Counted from the stretch's first letter, positions 7,016 to 15,075 are shown. The stretch is 64,000 nt of DNA from Coprococcus eutactus (GCF_025149915.1 NZ_CP102278.1:2525501-2589500); one strand, 5' to 3'. Made by a program: numbers and translations. The notes: generated by a model from the sequence alone, not told the origin.

Positions 7016-8305
7016 TTACAAATTACATACCGCATATAGTGGTATATTTACCATCCATTCCTGATCCATATACTTTAGAGTTGAAAAACGTACAGCTTTC
7101 TCAGGATGGAATTTATCGCAATATGCTTTTAGACTCTGAGACCTTATATTCGTTTCTGCCTTTACTTCAATAGGTATAATTGCAGCCTCTTTTTGGATCA
7201 AAAAATCCTGTTCAAACGTAGCTTTTTCTGTCCCATAGTAATATGGTGTGTACGGCGTATCTGAAATCAACTGCTGCAACACATATTGCTCTGTAAGCGC
7301 ACCCTTAAATTCTATAAAAATATCATTTCCTTCCAATATGGATGTCGCTGGCAACTCACTTAATGCCCCCAGCAATCCGACATCCAGCATAAACAATTTA
7401 TACGCATTCATGCTTTGATATGCTTTTAGAGGCATATGAGGTTCATTTACACGATTAACTTTATAAATCAGTCCACAGTCAAGCAGCCATTGAATTGCTA
7501 TTTCAAACTCGCTGCTACGAGCCCCCTTTTTTATTTGACCAAAAAAGAATTTTTTGTTTTCTTTTGCCAACTGCATTGGGATAGAATTCCACACTATTCT
7601 GATTCTTGGAAGCACCCTGCTTTCAATATGCTTTCCAAAATCCCCTTCATACTGTCTTAATATATCGCTTTGAATCTGCCTTACTTCTGTATAATCTTTG
7701 TCTAGTCGAAAAGCATCAACTACCGCAGGCATTCCTCCCGTGTAATAATAGTTTTTTAACCAGAAAAGGTATTTGTCAGAGAAATTATCAATAATGGAAT
7801 AGTCCTTTGTTTTTAATTCATCTGCCAGTTTTTTCTCGCCCATAGCATATAAAAACTCTCTAAAGTTAAGCGGATATAGATCCAACAAGTCAACTTTACC
7901 AACCGGATACGACACTCCCTCATGAATTGCCACTCCCAGCAGTGACCCTGCTGCTATAATATGGTATTCTGGTGCTTCTTCGCAGAAATATTTCAAGGAT
8001 TCTAAAGCTTTTGGTGTGTTCTGGATCTCATCAAAAATAATCAATGTATTCCCTGGAGTAATTGTTACTCCTGACTCAATATTTAAATTCATTATGATTC
8101 GTTCAATATCAAAATCATTTTCAAAAACCGCATTCATACGTTGGTTGTTATAAAAAGAAATGTATGCTGTTTTCTCATAACAGTTCTTTCCAAATTCCTT
8201 CATCAACCAGGTCTTTCCCACCTGTCTGGCTCCCATTATAATTAAAGGTTTTCTATTTTTCTTCCCTTTCCACTGTAACAGATCATTCATTGCAAATCGA
8301 TACAT
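7016..8305 (-). CDS. ATP-binding protein, AAA_14/DUF4143 family
   Basis: About 429 aa from the ATG at 8305, chosen because AAAGGACGGTG precedes it; an upstream in-frame ATG lacks such a site. Walker A is GARQVGKT near residue 26 and Walker B is LIIFDEIQNT. IIAAGSLLGVAI follows, typical of sensor-1 in this family. The C-terminal half is the DUF4143 PD-(D/E)XK-like domain, with FEQDFLIQKE and IPIEVKAET. Members are widespread, often mobile, and of unknown biological role. This copy appears intact, unlike the one at 5455-5684. Confidence 0.85.
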   Translation of the reverse strand: MYRFAMNDLLQWKGKKNRKPLIIMGARQVGKTWLMKEFGKNCYEKTAYISFYNNQRMNAVFENDFDIERIIMNLNIESGVTITPGNTLIIFDEIQNTPKALESLKYFCEEAPEYHIIAAGSLLGVAIHEGVSYPVGKVDLLDLYPLNFREFLYAMGEKKLADELKTKDYSIIDNFSDKYLFWLKNYYYTGGMPAVVDAFRLDKDYTEVRQIQSDILRQYEGDFGKHIESRVLPRIRIVWNSIPMQLAKENKKFFFGQIKKGARSSEFEIAIQWLLDCGLIYKVNRVNEPHMPLKAYQSMNAYKLFMLDVGLLGALSELPATSILEGNDIFIEFKGALTEQYVLQQLISDTPYTPYYYGTEKATFEQDFLIQKEAAIIPIEVKAETNIRSQSLKAYCDKFHPEKAVRFSTLKYMDQEWMVNIPLYAVCNL

Positions 8306-8507
8306 TATCACACCGTCCTTTCTCTGATAGTATACCACATTTTTTATGGTCTATTCTAGCATTGTTTCAGCACTTTTTCCGACCTTGTTGGCTTTGTCTT
8401 TGCATTTTTTCCGACCTTGTATCGCTGTGATATCACATTTTTCCATTACTGGTCATAAATTTGTTACGTTTTTAATAGCCACACATGTCGATTCTATCAA
8501 AATAAGA

Positions 8508-8533
8508 AGAAGTCCGGGTGTTCCCGGACTTCT
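8508..8533 (-). terminator. Terminator of the 8631-9035 lipoprotein gene
   Basis: An 11-bp perfect stem (AGAAGTCCGGG/CCCGGACTTCT) with a 4-nt loop, followed on the minus strand by TCTTATTTTG. The rest of 8306-8630 has no gene. It holds two copies of TTTTCCGACCTTGT about 38 bp apart, of unknown meaning. Confidence 0.65.
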
Positions 8534-8606
8534 ATCACACAATATTGCATGATTGTTTTTAGAAAATACGTGCATTGTCTTATCTCTGTATTATTTTTAA
8601 TCTCGT

Positions 8607-8627
8607 CAGTTTAACAAACTGGAATTT
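8607..8627. repeat. Gene-boundary motif, copy d
   Basis: On the minus strand it reads AAATTCCAGTTTGTTAAACTG, directly after the lipoprotein stop. It matches the first half of the copy at 9049-9084 and contains its own small palindrome (CAGTTTAACAAACTG on the plus strand). Confidence 0.45.
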
Positions 8628-8630
8628 GAC

Positions 8631-9035
8631 TTAATATCCATGGTCAACATGCTGCCACTTTCCGCCATCTGTTCTAACTAAAATCCACTTCCAATCACTG
8701 TATGTACTATTTGGATTCAAAGACCCGTCTCCACCAGATGAATCAACATCGAATGAAGATAATAAAACAATGACTTCATCTGCATTGTTTCTGTCTGCCC
8801 AATCTTTATGATCTTTCGTGCAGTCATCTCCGGCATAGTAAATTTCTGTGAGAGTGCATCCTTTCCAGTCACTCTTAAACTCCTTTTTTATTGTGTCAAT
8901 AGCGGCTTTAATATCCTCTTCTGAATAGCTCTCAGATTCAACATTATGAGTTTTTACTTCACTGACATCTCCACCACAAGCACTCAAAACAAATAAAAGC
9001 ATAATACATAGCATTGTACATACGATTTTCTTCAT
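8631..9035 (-). CDS. Lipoprotein of unknown function, 134 aa
   Basis: MKKIVCTMLCIMLLFVLSACGG is a lipoprotein signal peptide with lipobox L-S-A-C. The mature part is acidic, with a helical region (EEDIKAAIDTIKKEF) and a Trp-rich end (YSDWKWILVRTDGGKWQHVD), a style common in small clostridial lipoproteins of the DUF4829-like kind. AGGAGGTCTT precedes the start. It is flanked on both sides by boundary motifs and has its own terminator, so it may be a self-contained unit. Confidence 0.7.
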   Translation of the reverse strand: MKKIVCTMLCIMLLFVLSACGGDVSEVKTHNVESESYSEEDIKAAIDTIKKEFKSDWKGCTLTEIYYAGDDCTKDHKDWADRNNADEVIVLLSSFDVDSSGGDGSLNPNSTYSDWKWILVRTDGGKWQHVDHGY

Positions 9036-9048
9036 ACAAGACCTCCTT

Positions 9049-9084
9049 AAATACCGATTTTCTTGATTCTACAAACTAGAATTT
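9049..9084. repeat. Gene-boundary motif, copy e (best example)
   Basis: On the minus strand: AAATTCTAGTTTGTAGAATC, then AAGAAAATCGGTATTT. The first part forms a 6-bp hairpin (ATTCTA-GTTTG-TAGAAT). The second is near-palindromic. It joins the stop of a chimeric pseudogene to the ribosome-binding site of the lipoprotein gene. Confidence 0.5.
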
Positions 9085-9091
9085 GTAAATA

Positions 9092-9370
9092 TTATTTTAC
9101 ATTTTTATATGAAATCACAATATGACTTGGTGCAAATAATACTGATGCAATAATCAATAGCACTGACCTACTCATAATCCCACTAAATAAGAACAACATT
9201 GAAGGAATAATAGAAAGTGCTAATGCTTCGTCAGACCACCTCCCGAACCAAGTTCCCGGAATATTGATTATCATGAATCCGAAACAACCCAATCTCCCTA
9301 CTTGTTCTGTGACCTCAACATATTTATTGTTCCACTTATTATCAAATCCATCTTTGCACTTAATCGCAAT
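9092..9370 (-). pseudogene. Membrane protein copy 2, N-terminally truncated and internally deleted
   Basis: Homologous to the intact gene at 5871-6317 (IKCKDGFDNKWNNKYVEVTE, MIINIPGTWFG, LFLFSGIMSRSVLL, LFAPSHIVISYKN). The first 25 or so codons are replaced by a piece of a MobV relaxase gene. About 33 residues are missing in frame between WSDEALA and LSIIPS, apparently by recombination between the similar AFAL and ALAL codons. The result is an open frame but not the original protein. Confidence 0.75.
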
Positions 9371-9630
9371 CTCGTTAAAGAGCGTTGCGTCTTTTCTCAA
9401 CCCACGAAGCGACACCATACCGTCAGCTTCCATCTGCTTTAATTGCTCCATATAGGTCGGAGCAAAAGGCTTTTTGAAATGCACATTATAGGGTATGCGT
9501 TCCTCAATCATATTTATATTTTCATAGGTTTCATTCTTGCGTTCGTTGTGCCTTTCCGCCTTGCTCACATCAGAAACGGTGTACTTTTTACCCTTGCACA
9601 ACTCATATCCGCCTTGTTGCTTTTCGCCAT
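9371..9630 (-). pseudogene. MobV-type relaxase N-terminal fragment with a frameshift
   Basis: The ATG at 9630 follows GAAAGGAGAACGA and encodes MAKSNKADMSCARVK. One base then appears to be missing from an A-run near 9588: the next frame continues as KYTVSDVSKAERHNERKNET and PYNVHFKKPFAPTYMEQLKQ, the N-terminus of a plasmid-recombination/MobV relaxase. The gene is cut after LFNE and joined to membrane gene copy 2. MobV proteins nick oriT for plasmid mobilisation; this remnant cannot. Confidence 0.75.
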
Positions 9631-9828
9631 TTCGTTCTCCTTTCTCGGCAGAGCAAGCAATCCTCCTTTCCTGCCGAAAATAAAAACCACAGGAAAGATA
9701 CATTAAGCCTTGTTTGTGTCATTTCTCAGGGCGAAAATCAGGGGAAATTTCCTTTCTAAGCCTTTCAAAAAATCGCAAGGTATTTGTACTAACCTGTGGT
9801 TGTGTATGAAATTGTGGGTTTGGGATAA

Positions 9829-9853
9829 CAAAAAACACCGTATTTCTACGGTG
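9829..9853 (-). terminator. Terminator of the YhfC-type gene
   Basis: Perfect 7-bp stem CACCGTA-TTTC-TACGGTG, followed on the minus strand by a run of T. It lies 47 bp after the stop of the gene at 9900-10697. Confidence 0.7.
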
Positions 9854-9899
9854 CGTTCTGTAAGATATATTCTGTTTTATGATAGCAGAAAACTGGAAT

Positions 9900-10697
9900 T
9901 CACAGTTCTTCCATCCTTCCCATCTTCAGCGCCATAACAAGAGTTCCGGCTGCCATCACAAAGACACCAATTTCAATCACATAGATGGGAAGAAGCGCCG
10001 GACCTGCCACGGCAAAGAAGTCCACGATAAAATGAATCCCATATGCAAGAACCGCTGTAAAAGCCGCTGTCCTGTATTTGCCTGCCTTTACCGCCCGGTA
10101 GATCAGCAGTGACAACCCGATATGCAGAATGATAGCACTGATTCTTTCGATTCCGCTTACAAAAAAGAGTGGTGCCGGTGTTGTCCATAGGGCCGACAGC
10201 TGTGACACAGTCTGATTTGCAGACTCAGCAGGAAGTGCCGCCAGCGTATTCTGCATGGCTCCGCTGTTGATCATCAGCATGGACACAAGATTGCTGATTC
10301 CGGAGAGTCCTCCGAGCAGAATAGCCTCCACACCGCCATGCCCGATTCCATACATCAGTGCATTTGGAAAATCCAGCCATTTCTTCATCCAGAACTTCAT
10401 GGCAATCAGTCTTCCGGTCTCTTCAAAAACAGCTGCAGCCAAAGCCGCGTACACATAGTAAAGCCATGGCCTGCTCTGTGCGTTCAGTCCGCAGAACCGA
10501 ATGACAAGAACATGCAACAGCTGCTCCAACAGCATGGCAAACAGCAGATAGGTTCCTGCTCCGATAAAGAACGAGGAAATCCTTGCCTTAAGCTTCACCC
10601 TTCCTGCAATGAACAAAGCAATCGGTACCCCCATCGAGAGGACAACGGAGCAGATAACTCCCGCTATCGCCAGACCTGATATTGTGTTCAATTCCAT
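9900..10697 (-). CDS. YhfC family intramembrane glutamic protease-like protein
   Basis: About 265 aa from the ATG at 10697, which has GGGAGGTATAAAG upstream; an earlier in-frame ATG would overlap the preceding gene and lacks such a site. About seven hydrophobic helices. The family's motifs are present: AVFEETGR, YGIGHGGVEAILLG and GIHFIVDFFA, giving the Glu and His residues of a YhfC/CPBP-like membrane active site. The substrate is unknown. In some Firmicutes related CPBP proteins are linked to bacteriocin maturation or immunity, but nothing here shows that. Confidence 0.8.
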   Translation of the reverse strand: MELNTISGLAIAGVICSVVLSMGVPIALFIAGRVKLKARISSFFIGAGTYLLFAMLLEQLLHVLVIRFCGLNAQSRPWLYYVYAALAAAVFEETGRLIAMKFWMKKWLDFPNALMYGIGHGGVEAILLGGLSGISNLVSMLMINSGAMQNTLAALPAESANQTVSQLSALWTTPAPLFFVSGIERISAIILHIGLSLLIYRAVKAGKYRTAAFTAVLAYGIHFIVDFFAVAGPALLPIYVIEIGVFVMAAGTLVMALKMGRMEEL

Positions 10698-10716
10698 CTT
10701 TATACCTCCCTGATTC

Positions 10717-11019
10717 TCAAAAAATTCCTTTATTGTATTTGAACTGTCCATACAATATAAAGCCTAATCCGACAATAACTGCTGGAAGAATGATATAATC
10801 TATAATTATTTCACTCCAAAACGAAACAATAAAACCTAATATAAGAGATATTCCTATAATCAGCGTTCCTGTGCCAACTGTTTTTCCATACTTTGGTATA
10901 TCTTCTTCCTTTACTTTTCGCCTGTTATAAGAGTGAATTGTGCTGATATTGCCTTTGATATTTACAATTCCCACAACAGATATGAACACTCCCAAAATCA
11001 ACAGTATAATATTTTCCAT
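10717..11019 (-). CDS. Small membrane protein, 100 aa, DUF3784-like
   Basis: Two N-terminal hydrophobic regions (IILLILGVFISVVGIVNI; TLIIGISLILGFIVSFW) and a C-terminal one (IIDYIILPAVIVGLGFILYG), separated by a basic linker KVKEEDIPKYGKT. The layout resembles DUF3784 membrane proteins, which have no known role. It lies directly after the HTH regulator at 11029-11235 (9 bp gap) and is probably in the same operon. Confidence 0.6.
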   Translation of the reverse strand: MENIILLILGVFISVVGIVNIKGNISTIHSYNRRKVKEEDIPKYGKTVGTGTLIIGISLILGFIVSFWSEIIIDYIILPAVIVGLGFILYGQFKYNKGIF

Positions 11020-11028
11020 AGTGACCTC

Positions 11029-11235
11029 CTAAAAATAGAATAGTTCCTCAAATTTTTTGTCCAATGCAATACAAAGAATTAGAGCCAATTTTGCAGTTGG
11101 ATTAAACTGTCCTGTTTCAATAGAACTAATGGTATTTCTTGATACCCCTACCATTTCTGCAAGCTGAGCTTGAGAAAGATTTGCTTCTGTGCGAACTTCC
11201 TTTAAGTGATTTTTCAGTTGTAATTGTTCTTTCAT
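11029..11235 (-). CDS. Xre-type HTH regulator, 68 aa
   Basis: A single Cro/C1 helix-turn-helix: LKEVRTEANLSQAQLAEMVG then VSRNTISSIETGQFNPTAKL, almost the whole protein. Its ATG overlaps the stop of the membrane protein gene before it (ATGA junction at 11232-11235). The promoter of this operon carries two direct repeats around the -10 box that fit binding by this regulator. Pairs of a DUF6442 membrane protein and a small Xre protein are common in Firmicutes; the signal is unknown. Confidence 0.85.
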   Translation of the reverse strand: MKEQLQLKNHLKEVRTEANLSQAQLAEMVGVSRNTISSIETGQFNPTAKLALILCIALDKKFEELFYF

Positions 11236-11561
11236 ATTCTCACCTCTAAAAGGTGGCTAACAAATCCAACAAATGCAAAAATGGAAACCACAAAAAACAG
11301 AACGGTCAAGACCAAATCACTCTTTCGCTTCATTTTGATAAAACGAACTAACCATTGTGTTGCAATAATGCTGAAGTATATAACCCACGGACTGTAAATC
11401 ATAGTATGAGCAAGCACAGAAGATAACAGCGAAAGCAAACAACACACTAAAGCACCAACTCTGCTTGCGTGACTTCCGGCTTGATATACCACTTCCATTT
11501 CAGCCAAGTCCTTATTGCGATGTTCTTTTCTGCTTGCATTTAAGATTTCGTCCTTTTTCAT
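11232..11561 (-). CDS. DUF6442-like membrane protein, 109 aa
   Basis: A soluble N-terminus of about 35 residues (MKKDEILNASRKEHRNKDLA, then EMEVVYQAGSHASRVG) followed by three hydrophobic helices. This fits DUF6442-type partners of small Xre regulators. First gene of the operon with the HTH gene and probably the next two. GGAGGTG precedes the start. The protein may sense a membrane signal for the regulator, but this is inference. Confidence 0.7.
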   Translation of the reverse strand: MKKDEILNASRKEHRNKDLAEMEVVYQAGSHASRVGALVCCLLSLLSSVLAHTMIYSPWVIYFSIIATQWLVRFIKMKRKSDLVLTVLFFVVSIFAFVGFVSHLLEVRI

Positions 11562-11572
11562 AAAAACACCTC

Positions 11573-11628
11573 CATGCCAAGTTTTCTTTGCATGTTTTAA
11601 TTATACACATACCAAGTTTTCTTGTCAA
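11573..11628 (-). promoter_or_regulatory. Promoter with direct-repeat operators for the HTH/DUF6442 operon
   Basis: On the minus strand TTGACA (11623-11628), a 17-bp spacer and TATAAT (11600-11605) form a consensus promoter. Two direct repeats, AAGAAAACTTGGTATG (11608-11623) and AAGAAAACTTGGCATG (11573-11588), 35 bp apart, cover the spacer and the leader. They are plausible binding sites for the operon's own Xre protein. Confidence 0.8.
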
Positions 11629-11775
11629 TAGAGTTCATAAAAAAGTTACAACCGATATAATAGATAACTTTTCTACCACTTCGATTATACTCGCAACTTA
11701 ATGACTTCTTGAATACTTGCCGAAAAAGAAAAACTGCCATCGGTTTGACAGCAGTTCTTCTTCGGTTGGTATCCG

Positions 11776-11982
11776 TTAGGAATACACAATATCATTCATT
11801 ACAATCTCATCGGCACAGGCTCGAATGTTATTCATCAATCCTATCCATCTCATCATATCCGTTGCTTTCAGTTCTTCTGTTACACCTTGCTTCTTTGCCA
11901 TTTCCTTTATCAGATATTCCGCCATATCACGAGCCGAAGTATCAATTTCGGCAAGGTGTTCATATAACTTTCCGCTTGTCAG
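11776..11982 (-). pseudogene. TnpV-like protein, C-terminal fragment
   Basis: The last 68 codons of a transposon-encoded TnpV-type protein (GKLYEHLAEIDTSARDMAEY, MRWIGLMNNIRACADEIVMN). The 5' part is missing and an unrelated segment of about 140 bp (11983-12120) joins it in frame to membrane gene copy 3. TnpV is a small accessory protein of Tn4451/Tn5397-type elements, so this marks a decayed mobile element. Confidence 0.7.
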
Positions 11983-12120
11983 CAGATTAAAATATAGCAC
12001 ACTTTTCGACAAATTCTTACAAATAACTACAAATTTTTTCACAAGAAACGAAAAAAACGATACTGCATCTCTGATAAGGCTTTTCATACAGATCCATAAA
12101 ATCATCCGGACAGGAAATCT

Positions 12121-12369
12121 GATTACCAATATGGTATCTACAATCAGATATAGTGCAAATGCTTCGTCAGACCACCCCCCGAAACAAGTTCCCGGAATAT
12201 TGATTATCATGAATCCGAAACAACCCAATCTCCCTACTTGTTCTGTGACCTCAACATATTTATTGTTCCACTTATTATCAAATCCATCTTTGCACTTAAT
12301 CGCAAATACAACATTGGGTATCATAATGACTGCAATAAAAATCAGCCCCAAAACATTAAATCATTCCAT
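12121..12369 (-). pseudogene. Membrane protein copy 3, nonsense codon and C-terminal loss
   Basis: Same family as 5871-6317 (VFAIKCKDGFDNKWNNKYVE, RLGCFGFMIINIPG, SDEAFALYLIVDTILV). Where the intact copy starts M-D-W-L-N, this one reads ATG GAA TGA TTT AAT, a stop at codon 3 in place of Trp. The C-terminal third is replaced by foreign sequence leading to the TnpV tail. Upstream, 12374-12398 carries a weak copy of the boundary motif; the remaining 12399-12541 holds only small hairpins. Confidence 0.7.
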
Positions 12370-12541
12370 ATTATCTACCATCACAAACTTCGATTTGTAA
12401 AACTGTTGCATTGATTATATCAAAGAATCATGCTTGCAGCAATCTCCTTAAAACGAAAGGCAGGTGTGCCCTCCTGCCCTCAAAAAGGAAGGGAAGGTGA
12501 AAAATATATAGTCAACTGCTGTTTCCAGCAGCTATGAATCG

Positions 12542-12808
12542 TTACTTACCATAGAAGTCATGGTTTACTTCTGCTTTATAGTAATTACTACATGTTACCG
12601 GAGCATTATACAGTGTCGTGAGCATATAGCTTCGTATGTTGCGAACCTTTGTAGCATTATTCCGCAGACATTCCAGCACATACTCCATCGTATGAAAATC
12701 TATCTTCTCCAATCTGCTCCGTATTCTCTGTATTTGTCTTACAAAACTTTGTATGAGGTGGTACATCGTTTTGTGGGAGGGTGGTACAAAATTTTGCAGG
12801 AGGGTCAT
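12542..12808 (-). pseudogene. Replication initiator (DUF6017-type) C-terminal fragment
   Basis: The end of a RepA-like initiator of the kind carried by Clostridia conjugative elements: HTMEYVLECLRNNATKVRNI then YMLTTLYNAPVTCSNYY and NHDFYGK. The front of the open frame is low-complexity, with repeated SHKTMYH/QNFVPPS-like units, and the rest of the gene is absent. Remnant of a plasmid or conjugative element. Confidence 0.7.
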
Positions 12809-12859
12809 ACGAAGTTTTGTAGCAGGCTTATTTACTTGGTTTTCCGTAAAAGTCCGATA

Positions 12860-12981
12860 GCTTCATTCTCCCCTATAACCTTGAGGAACAACAGCGGCAA
12901 AATGAGCGTGACCTGAAGGAGTTGCAACACTACCAGAAGGAAATTGACACCTATCTAGGGAAAAAGCATGAGGATATTTAG
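12860..12981 (+). pseudogene. C-terminal tail of a coiled-coil mobile-element protein
   Basis: About 40 codons open into the tail NLEEQQRQNERDLKELQHYQ ... DTYLGKKHEDI, charged and coiled-coil-like, ending in TAG inside a terminator hairpin. It resembles the ends of mobilisation proteins or recombinases, but the parent family cannot be fixed. No start or promoter is visible. Confidence 0.4.
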
Positions 12982-12992
12982 TCCTCATGCTT
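12960..12992 (-). terminator. Terminator of the Xre/TM regulator gene
   Basis: 11-bp perfect stem AAGCATGAGGA/TCCTCATGCTT with a 7-nt loop; on the minus strand a T-run follows. It ends the gene at 13029-13925. Confidence 0.7.
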
Positions 12993-13028
12993 ATCAGTAA
13001 AGATTTTATAGGAAGATCATCCATATTC

Positions 13029-13925
13029 TCATTTCGTAAACTCTACGGAGTAATAATACATATAATCATTCTCTGTATTTAGATTATCTCCGGAAATATC
13101 CTGTATCGGTAACATACTTAATCCATTTTTACCATAAACCAAAGCCGCTAACCCCTGCTCTGTTCCAAAATCTATCGGACATGTATGGTTTATGCTTGTC
13201 GCCGATCTTCCATAATATTCCCGATCTTCAACATCATTTAAAATTGGATTTTCTGTTGTGTATTTCGTATAGTTATCTGCCACAATTAGACTTGCAGAAA
13301 ATTTTTCAAAATTAGGAACAACCACTATCATTCCAGTTTCGGTAGATTCTGTACCATTAAAAGATATTTCTGCAATTTTCTCATGCGATACTCTTTTTCC
13401 GGATTGATATTCAGACAAGTAAACAAAAAGGCATTTATAGTTATCCTTTGTCTTATACCGAAACATCATTACCCCATCTGCTCCAGACATCAGTTCCGCA
13501 GTTTTCATTTCCGCACTATCCGGCGATACTTCTTCTATGAAATTTCGGGGTTGTCTCATCTTCTTACACGCTATAACAGCGATTACAGTGATAAGTCCTG
13601 TCAGAATAATACAAAGTGCTACAATGATTCGTCGCAGAAATTTCTGTTTATTCTTTCCTTCCTTTGACACCTGCAATAGCGTTTCATCAGACTTTTCTCT
13701 TACACTATCTTCGCTAATATCTTCACCGGCTAAAAATTCATTGATGCTGATTTCCAATATTTTACACAGTTCCATATATACTGAAACGTCTGGAAGGCAA
13801 ATTCCACGTTCCCATTTTGAAACAGACTTATCACTCTTCCCGAGCTTATCTGCAAGCTGTCTCTGTGTCAGCCTAGCTCTTTTTCTTTTTTCTGCGATAT
13901 ATCTTCCAATCTTAGCAATATCCAT
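13029..13925 (-). CDS. Membrane-anchored Xre family regulator, 298 aa
   Basis: Residues 1-65 are an Xre helix-turn-helix (YIAEKRKRARLTQRQLADKL, SDKSVSKWERGICLPD). A charged linker follows, then one transmembrane helix near residue 100-122 (RRIIVALCIILTGLITVIAV) and an external domain of about 170 residues without recognised family. The design suggests a one-component membrane sensor that binds DNA from the cytoplasmic side. Neighbours give no clear target; it may regulate itself. Confidence 0.8.
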   Translation of the reverse strand: MDIAKIGRYIAEKRKRARLTQRQLADKLGKSDKSVSKWERGICLPDVSVYMELCKILEISINEFLAGEDISEDSVREKSDETLLQVSKEGKNKQKFLRRIIVALCIILTGLITVIAVIACKKMRQPRNFIEEVSPDSAEMKTAELMSGADGVMMFRYKTKDNYKCLFVYLSEYQSGKRVSHEKIAEISFNGTESTETGMIVVVPNFEKFSASLIVADNYTKYTTENPILNDVEDREYYGRSATSINHTCPIDFGTEQGLAALVYGKNGLSMLPIQDISGDNLNTENDYMYYYSVEFTK

Positions 13926-14065
13926 AGGTCATTCCTCCTTTCATCATGATAATCTTATCTTATCACAGCAAAAAAATACACCCCTCAAAGGTAGAATTGC
14001 CACATTTACTGCCTATATCCAATCACAGCCACAACTTTTCCATTCTCTGCCTCTATGTTTGATAG

Positions 14066-14866
14066 TCACGATATTATATCTGTACGGCTTGTATTTCTGT
14101 ATTCGCTCGGTGTAACTTTGTATCGTTCCTTAAATACCCGATTGAATGTTCTCTGACTTTCAAATCCGCTATCATAGCATATATTTGTAATGGCATCACT
14201 GGTATTTTCTAAGCGATGGCAAGCATAATTTAGTCTTGCATCATTCAGATATTGATTGAAATTACGATGGAATGTTTTGGAGAATGTTCGTGATAAAACA
14301 TACTTGCTCACTCCCAAATCTCTTGCCATATCATCTAACGAGAAATTCTTTCTAAAATTACCAGACACGTACGATACTGCCTGATAGACAAGATCTTTAC
14401 TTCCCACATCTCCTTTATCGACCAGTTTCAGCTTTCCAATGCATCTTGCAATCAAAATCTGCAGGTATGCCTGTATAACTGCTATATCCATGTGGTCTGT
14501 ATCTAAGATGGTATTAATTACCCGGTATACTTCCGGCTCCACCATTTCTGCCTTTATGATTGGGTAATCCGGTGCCATCGTCTGTATAATATCAGCATAT
14601 TTCCCAATCGCAAAAGGTGGAGAAATAATGTAAACCGCCTTATTCACTCCCGAAGAGAAAACCTGATAATGATGGATAATATCAGGAAATACAAAACCAA
14701 TATCTCCCTTTTCCATGTGGTATAACTCTTGTCCAACTCCCAGCTCCAGTGTTCCATTTGTCACACATACGATCTCCAATGCATTATGTAAATGCGGAGC
14801 AACATGCTTCGATTTTCTTTTTAAAGCTAATATTTCTTCTTTTGTATCAACAAATGATAAATGCAT
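14066..14866 (-). CDS. AraC family regulator with cupin domain, 266 aa
   Basis: N-terminal AraC-type cupin (HLHNALEIVCVTNGTLELGV, EKGDIGFVFPDIIHHYQVF), C-terminal double HTH (FSLDDMARDLGVSKYVLSRT; DAITNICYDSGFESQRTFNR; PSEYR). AAAGGGGGCG precedes the start. It is divergent from the 25-residue peptide gene at 14998-15075. The space between them holds two direct repeats 21 bp apart, the spacing expected for an AraC-type dimer on one face of DNA, so the peptide gene is a likely target. Confidence 0.85.
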   Translation of the reverse strand: MHLSFVDTKEEILALKRKSKHVAPHLHNALEIVCVTNGTLELGVGQELYHMEKGDIGFVFPDIIHHYQVFSSGVNKAVYIISPPFAIGKYADIIQTMAPDYPIIKAEMVEPEVYRVINTILDTDHMDIAVIQAYLQILIARCIGKLKLVDKGDVGSKDLVYQAVSYVSGNFRKNFSLDDMARDLGVSKYVLSRTFSKTFHRNFNQYLNDARLNYACHRLENTSDAITNICYDSGFESQRTFNRVFKERYKVTPSEYRNTSRTDIIS

Positions 14867-14939
14867 TGGTTACGCCCCCTTTGCAAGATTTGTCTACTTT
14901 TTCTTTCGATTTGGCAAGCAATCACATTGTATTTATTCT

Positions 14940-14978
14940 ATAATCAACTTGTAAATAATTATAATCAGCTTGTAAATA
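14940..14978 (+). promoter_or_regulatory. Direct repeats, possible AraC-type binding site
   Basis: ATAATCAACTTGTAAATA (14940-14957) and ATAATCAGCTTGTAAATA (14961-14978) differ at one position and are exactly 21 bp apart. Each carries a TATAAT-like string. They end two bases before the ribosome-binding site of the peptide gene. No good -35 box was found at normal spacing, which fits an activator-dependent promoter. Confidence 0.6.
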
Positions 14979-14997
14979 AGGAAAGGAGGTACGCATT

Positions 14998-15075
14998 ATG
15001 AACAAGTTTAAGAATTATATGAACAACCTTTTAGTATTCTACGCTGATTACTTTGAACATGTATATCATGCATAA
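14998..15075 (+). CDS. 25-residue peptide gene with strong ribosome-binding site
   Basis: ATG AAC AAG ... TAA encodes MNKFKNYMNNLLVFYADYFE plus HVYHA. GAAAGGAGGT lies 7 bases before the ATG, the strongest ribosome-binding site in this part of the window. It is followed by its own terminator at 15121-15147. CCTTTTAGTATT inside the gene (15027-15038) can pair with AATACTAAAAGG right after the stop (15076-15087), so ribosome passage would open a 12-bp stem. It could be a leader peptide, a signalling peptide or a small toxin. Not recognised. Confidence 0.5.
   Translation: MNKFKNYMNNLLVFYADYFEHVYHA

Noticed and set aside
8369..8425. Two copies of TTTTCCGACCTTGT as a possible CRISPR start or operator pair.
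   Set aside because: Only two units are present, about 38 bp apart, with no further repeats, leader or cas genes nearby.
1067..9084. The boundary motifs as true integron attC sites.
   Set aside because: The conserved core-site pair of attC (RYYYAAC and GTTRRRY in opposite orientation) is not consistently present and no integron integrase is in the window; only the cassette-like layout is similar.
9660..9830. A possible oriT upstream of the mobV fragment.
   Set aside because: No convincing nic-site inverted repeat of the MobV type could be identified by eye; the relaxase itself is broken.
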